DNA from: DASQPR01 sp035713725 | GTDB taxonomy: Bacteria; Actinomycetota; Actinomycetes; Mycobacteriales; Micromonosporaceae | Reading direction: 5' to 3' | DNA length: 23,669 nucleotides | NCBI GenBank assembly: GCA_035713725.1 | Contig: DASTMZ010000164.1 | Coordinates: forward strand, 1-23,669 | In this document: piece after piece, positions 21,488-23,669 of the stretch | Numbering within the stretch: the stretch's first letter is position 1 | How the letters are laid out: every line of letters begins with the position of its first letter | The notes under the pieces: model-generated | What the model saw: the letters and a program-made list of their open reading frames with translations, nothing else | Database searches by the model: none | Told to the model about the DNA's origin: nothing | Program-made: the position numbers and the translations under genes

Positions 21488-22066
21488 TCAGATCCGGGCG
21501 TAGACCTCCGGCTTCAGCATCCCGACAAACGGAAGTTCCCGGTATTTTTCCCCGAAGTCGAGCCCATAGCCAACGACGAACTCGTTGGGAATGTCGAAGC
21601 CGACGTAGCGCACCGGCACCTGGACCTTGATCGCGTCCGGCTTGCGGAGCAGCGCGACCACCTCTACCGAGGCGGCCGACCGGCTCTCCAGATATTTCAT
21701 GAGCCACGACAGGGTCAGGCCGGAGTCGACGATGTCCTCCACCACGATCACGTGGCGACCGGCGATGTCCCGGTCGAGGTCCTTGAGAATCCGTACCACA
21801 CCGGACGACGTCGCGTGCTGGCCGTAGGACGAGATCGCGATGAACTCGAGTTCGACGGCCTGACCCTCGCGTCCGAGCGCGCGCGAGAAGTCCGCCATGA
21901 ACATCACGGCGCCCTTGAGGATGCAAACAAGCAGGACGTTGTCGATATGTGTGTAGTCGGCCGCGATCTTCCGAGCGAGCTCGTCGATCTTGTCGCGGAT
22001 CTGTTCCTCCGTCACGATGACACGTTCGATGTCCGCGCCGATCGACGTACCCTCCGGTCCGGTCAT
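21488..22066 (-). CDS. hpt: Hypoxanthine phosphoribosyltransferase
   Basis: 192 residues from ATG 22064-22066, with GAGG seven bases upstream; the frame extends to 22318 but the upstream part has no family sequence. The enzyme salvages hypoxanthine (and guanine) with PRPP to give nucleotides. Visible motifs: LLVCILKGAVMFMADFSRAL (45-64), the flexible-loop region ISSYGQHATSSGVV (78-91), the PRPP-binding motif VIVVEDIVDSGLTL (106-119, Glu110/Asp111) and the purine-contact region VGFDIPNEFVVGYGLDFGEKYRELP in two parts (156-179). Length is typical. In many actinobacteria tilS precedes hpt and ftsH follows; ftsH is in place here, but upstream lies a divergent chitinase gene instead of tilS. Confidence 0.95.
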   Translation of the reverse strand: MTGPEGTSIGADIERVIVTEEQIRDKIDELARKIAADYTHIDNVLLVCILKGAVMFMADFSRALGREGQAVELEFIAISSYGQHATSSGVVRILKDLDRDIAGRHVIVVEDIVDSGLTLSWLMKYLESRSAASVEVVALLRKPDAIKVQVPVRYVGFDIPNEFVVGYGLDFGEKYRELPFVGMLKPEVYARI

Positions 22067-22339
22067 GCAGGTCCTCGCTTCGCGGCGGACGTGCACGAGG
22101 CACCTACGCGCTGAGTCTTCCGATTTGCTCGCCAAGGCTCGCTCATGCACCCAAGCCTGCCCGATGCGCTCGCCGCAATCGACAACGGGGCACGGCCAAT
22201 TTCGCGCACGACCACAAGAACCGCGGGTACCCCGTCGGCGGGGCGTCGCCACGAACGGCGTACCGGTGCGACGGCCCGACAGTGAACTGGCCGCGCGAGC
22301 CCGTTGCCCCGTCGGCACGAGCCTGATATACGTCTATCT
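22067..22339. other. Divergent intergenic region between hpt and the chitinase gene
   Basis: The whole divergent gap runs to 22481 (415 bases). The hpt-proximal part holds no gene I can support: the open frames here lack family character. No tilS remnant is recognisable. The stretch from about 22322 to 22380 is conspicuously AT-rich compared with the rest of the window and holds the chitinase control elements described separately. Confidence 0.5.
22304..22332 (+). promoter_or_regulatory. Candidate chitinase promoter
   Basis: TTGCCC at 22304-22309 and TATACG at 22327-22332 are separated by 17 bases. Start of transcription would fall near 22339, immediately before the 33-bp symmetric element, leaving a leader of about 140 bases. 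The -10 lacks the final T, so this is a moderate match only. Confidence 0.35.
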
Positions 22340-22372
22340 ACTAACTAACAAGAAAGTTTCTTGACGGTTAGT
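22340..22372. promoter_or_regulatory. 33-bp symmetric operator-like element upstream of the chitinase gene
   Basis: Nested inverted repeat centred on G22356: outer arms ACTAAC (22340-22345) and GTTAGT (22367-22372), inner arms CAAGAAA (22349-22355) and TTTCTTG (22357-22363), each pair perfect and separated by 3-base spacers. It is AT-rich in a GC-rich window and lies about 110-140 bases before the chitinase ATG. AAAGTTTC-centred inverted repeats are, as I recall, found upstream of secreted glycoside hydrolase genes in streptomycetes. That recollection needs checking. It could also fold as an RNA hairpin. Confidence 0.55.
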
Positions 22373-22481
22373 GACCGTATCGCGGCCGACCCCGACCGCG
22401 ACGACGGCCGTACCGGCAGCGGGGGCCTCGCCGGTGTCCATCCGCACGCGTCTTTAGACGTTCCGCACGAGGAGGACACAC

Positions 22482-23669
22482 ATGCGACGTCAACGAAGCG
22501 TCGCGCTGGCCGCAGCCACCGCCGTCACGTTGGGCGGCGCCGCCGCCATCGCGGCGTTGGTCGGCTCGCCTGCCAGCGGCGCGACGCTCACCAGCAACTG
22601 GTACGGCTCCGCGCCGTACGTGATGCCACTGGACAACAGCCCGCCGAACCTCAGTCAGGTGATGGCGGGCAGCGGGCAGAAGGCATTCGAGCTCGCCTTC
22701 ATCCTCGCGCCCAACGGCGGTGGATGTACGCCGACGTGGGACGGCACTGCACCGGTCTCGTCCGACACCGCGGTCGCGAGCGTCATCAGCTCGGTCCGCT
22801 CGGCCGGCGGTGACGTCTCGGCGTCGATCGGCGGCTTCGGCGGCACGAAGCTCGGTCAGGTATGCAGCAGCCCGTCCGCGACGGCGTCCGCCTACCAACA
22901 GGTCGTGACGAAATACTCGTTGAAGGCAATGGACTTCGACCTCGAAGAGCCGGAATACGAGAACACCACGGCCGTCAACAACGAACTCGGCGCCGCACAG
23001 ATCCTGCAGCAGAACAACCCGGGCCTGTACGTGTCGATCACGGTGCCCGGCACCACGAGCGGCACCGGCTTCTTCGGCCAGAACGTGCTCACCACGTCGC
23101 ACAACCTCGGCTTCACCCCGGCCAACTTCGCCATCATGCCGTTCGACGGCGGATTCAACGGCTCGGCATCGCAGATCTCGGCGCTCGAGGCGTTCCACAC
23201 GCTGCTCGAGAACACGTACGGCTGGTCGAGCGCGACCGCGTACAACCACGAGGGCGTGTCGCAAATGAATGGTCGGTCGGACACCGGCGAGATGTTCACG
23301 CAGACCGACTTCCAGAACGTGCTGAACTACGCGACCGGTCATGGCCTGACGCGCTACACGTACTGGTCGGTCAACCGCGACCGGCAGTGCACACCGCCGG
23401 ACAACAACGGCACCACGTCGGGTACGTGTTCGAGCGTCGCCCAAGGTGCATGGGACTTCACGAAGTTCACCACGCAATTCGCCGGCGCAACGCCACCCAC
23501 GTCGCCGCCGACGAGCCCACCGACGACACCGCCACCGGGTGCGTGCACCGCGCCGGCGTGGACCGCAACGGCCATCTTCACCGGCGGCATGCAAGCCTCC
23601 GAGAACGGTCACCAATACACCGCCAAGTGGTGGACCCAAGGCGAAGACCCGGCCACCCACCACGGCGTC
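22482..23669 (+). CDS. Secreted GH18 chitinase with C-terminal CBM5/12-type module (partial)
   Basis: 396 residues are visible from ATG 22482 (GGAGG, 6-base spacing); the frame is open to the window end. A Sec signal (MRRQRSVALA, then a hydrophobic core, likely cleavage after SPASGA) precedes the GH18 domain, about 35-335. Landmarks are FELAFILAPNGGG, the SxGG motif in SASIGGFGG (113-121), the catalytic DFDLEE (Asp151, Asp153, Glu155 as acid), ITVPGTTSG, FAIMPFDGGF and RYTYWSVNRDRQC. The first Asp of the general DxxDxDxE motif is Lys148, as in some bacterial GH18 groups. A Pro/Thr/Ser linker (338-353) leads to a chitin-binding module with HQYTAKWWTQGEDP at the edge. It would hydrolyse chitin outside the cell. 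It is divergent from hpt and probably controlled by the symmetric element upstream. Confidence 0.9.
   Translation, partial: MRRQRSVALAAATAVTLGGAAAIAALVGSPASGATLTSNWYGSAPYVMPLDNSPPNLSQVMAGSGQKAFELAFILAPNGGGCTPTWDGTAPVSSDTAVASVISSVRSAGGDVSASIGGFGGTKLGQVCSSPSATASAYQQVVTKYSLKAMDFDLEEPEYENTTAVNNELGAAQILQQNNPGLYVSITVPGTTSGTGFFGQNVLTTSHNLGFTPANFAIMPFDGGFNGSASQISALEAFHTLLENTYGWSSATAYNHEGVSQMNGRSDTGEMFTQTDFQNVLNYATGHGLTRYTYWSVNRDRQCTPPDNNGTTSGTCSSVAQGAWDFTKFTTQFAGATPPTSPPTSPPTTPPPGACTAPAWTATAIFTGGMQASENGHQYTAKWWTQGEDPATHHGV

Overview
The window is high-GC DNA from an actinobacterium. The evidence is the gene order hpt-ftsH-folE and folP-folB-folK-DUF3180, the HEGGH form of the FtsH protease motif, a WXG100-type protein with an FtsK-like ATPase, and frequent GTG/TTG starts. 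I cannot place the genus with confidence. Coding density is high, and six gene pairs overlap by exactly four bases (ATGA or GTGA), so much of the window is translationally coupled.

Layout. (1) 18-2152 (+): a MidA-family methyltransferase overlapping a stand-alone NuoD-like protein. (2) 2184-4373 (-): a membrane-anchored protein with a very long Asp/Arg-rich tail. (3) 4452-8208: a glycine-betaine/choline-type ABC importer. The lipoprotein binding subunit and two permeases are on the - strand and the ATPase is on the + strand, with the start codons of ATPase and first permease only two bases apart. A clear rho-independent terminator ends the - strand arm. (4) 8216-12477 (-): folP, folB, folK, a DUF3180 membrane protein, an orphan RbsC/LivM-like permease with a long cytosolic extension, and a small conserved protein. 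(5) 12592-18078 (+): a four-gene block on the opposite strand, comprising a soluble protein, an FtsK/SpoIIIE-type ATPase, a coiled-coil membrane protein and a 388-residue WXG100-type protein. (6) 18123-22066 (-): folE, ftsH, hpt. (7) 22482 to the window end (+): a secreted GH18 chitinase with a CBM5/12-type module, cut by the window edge and preceded by a 33-bp symmetric operator-like element.

How the parts fit. folE, folP, folB and folK form the pterin/dihydropteroate branch of folate synthesis and in many actinobacteria lie in one run behind ftsH. Here the run is split between folE and folP by the FtsK/WXG block, which is the best candidate for an undescribed system: a minimal type VII-like module with a cytosolic ATPase, a separate membrane partner and a likely substrate carrying YxxxD and WxG motifs, but no EccB/D/E or mycosin gene here. 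The ATPase has an altered Walker B (Asp-Ala rather than Asp-Glu).

Other notable points: the betaine-binding lipoprotein appears circularly permuted; the methyltransferase/NuoD pair mirrors the mitochondrial NDUFAF7/NDUFS2 enzyme-substrate pair; the Asp/Arg-rich protein resembles mixed-charge condensate-forming domains; and two abutting palindromes lie between hpt and ftsH. All family assignments come from reading motifs by eye; no database search was run.
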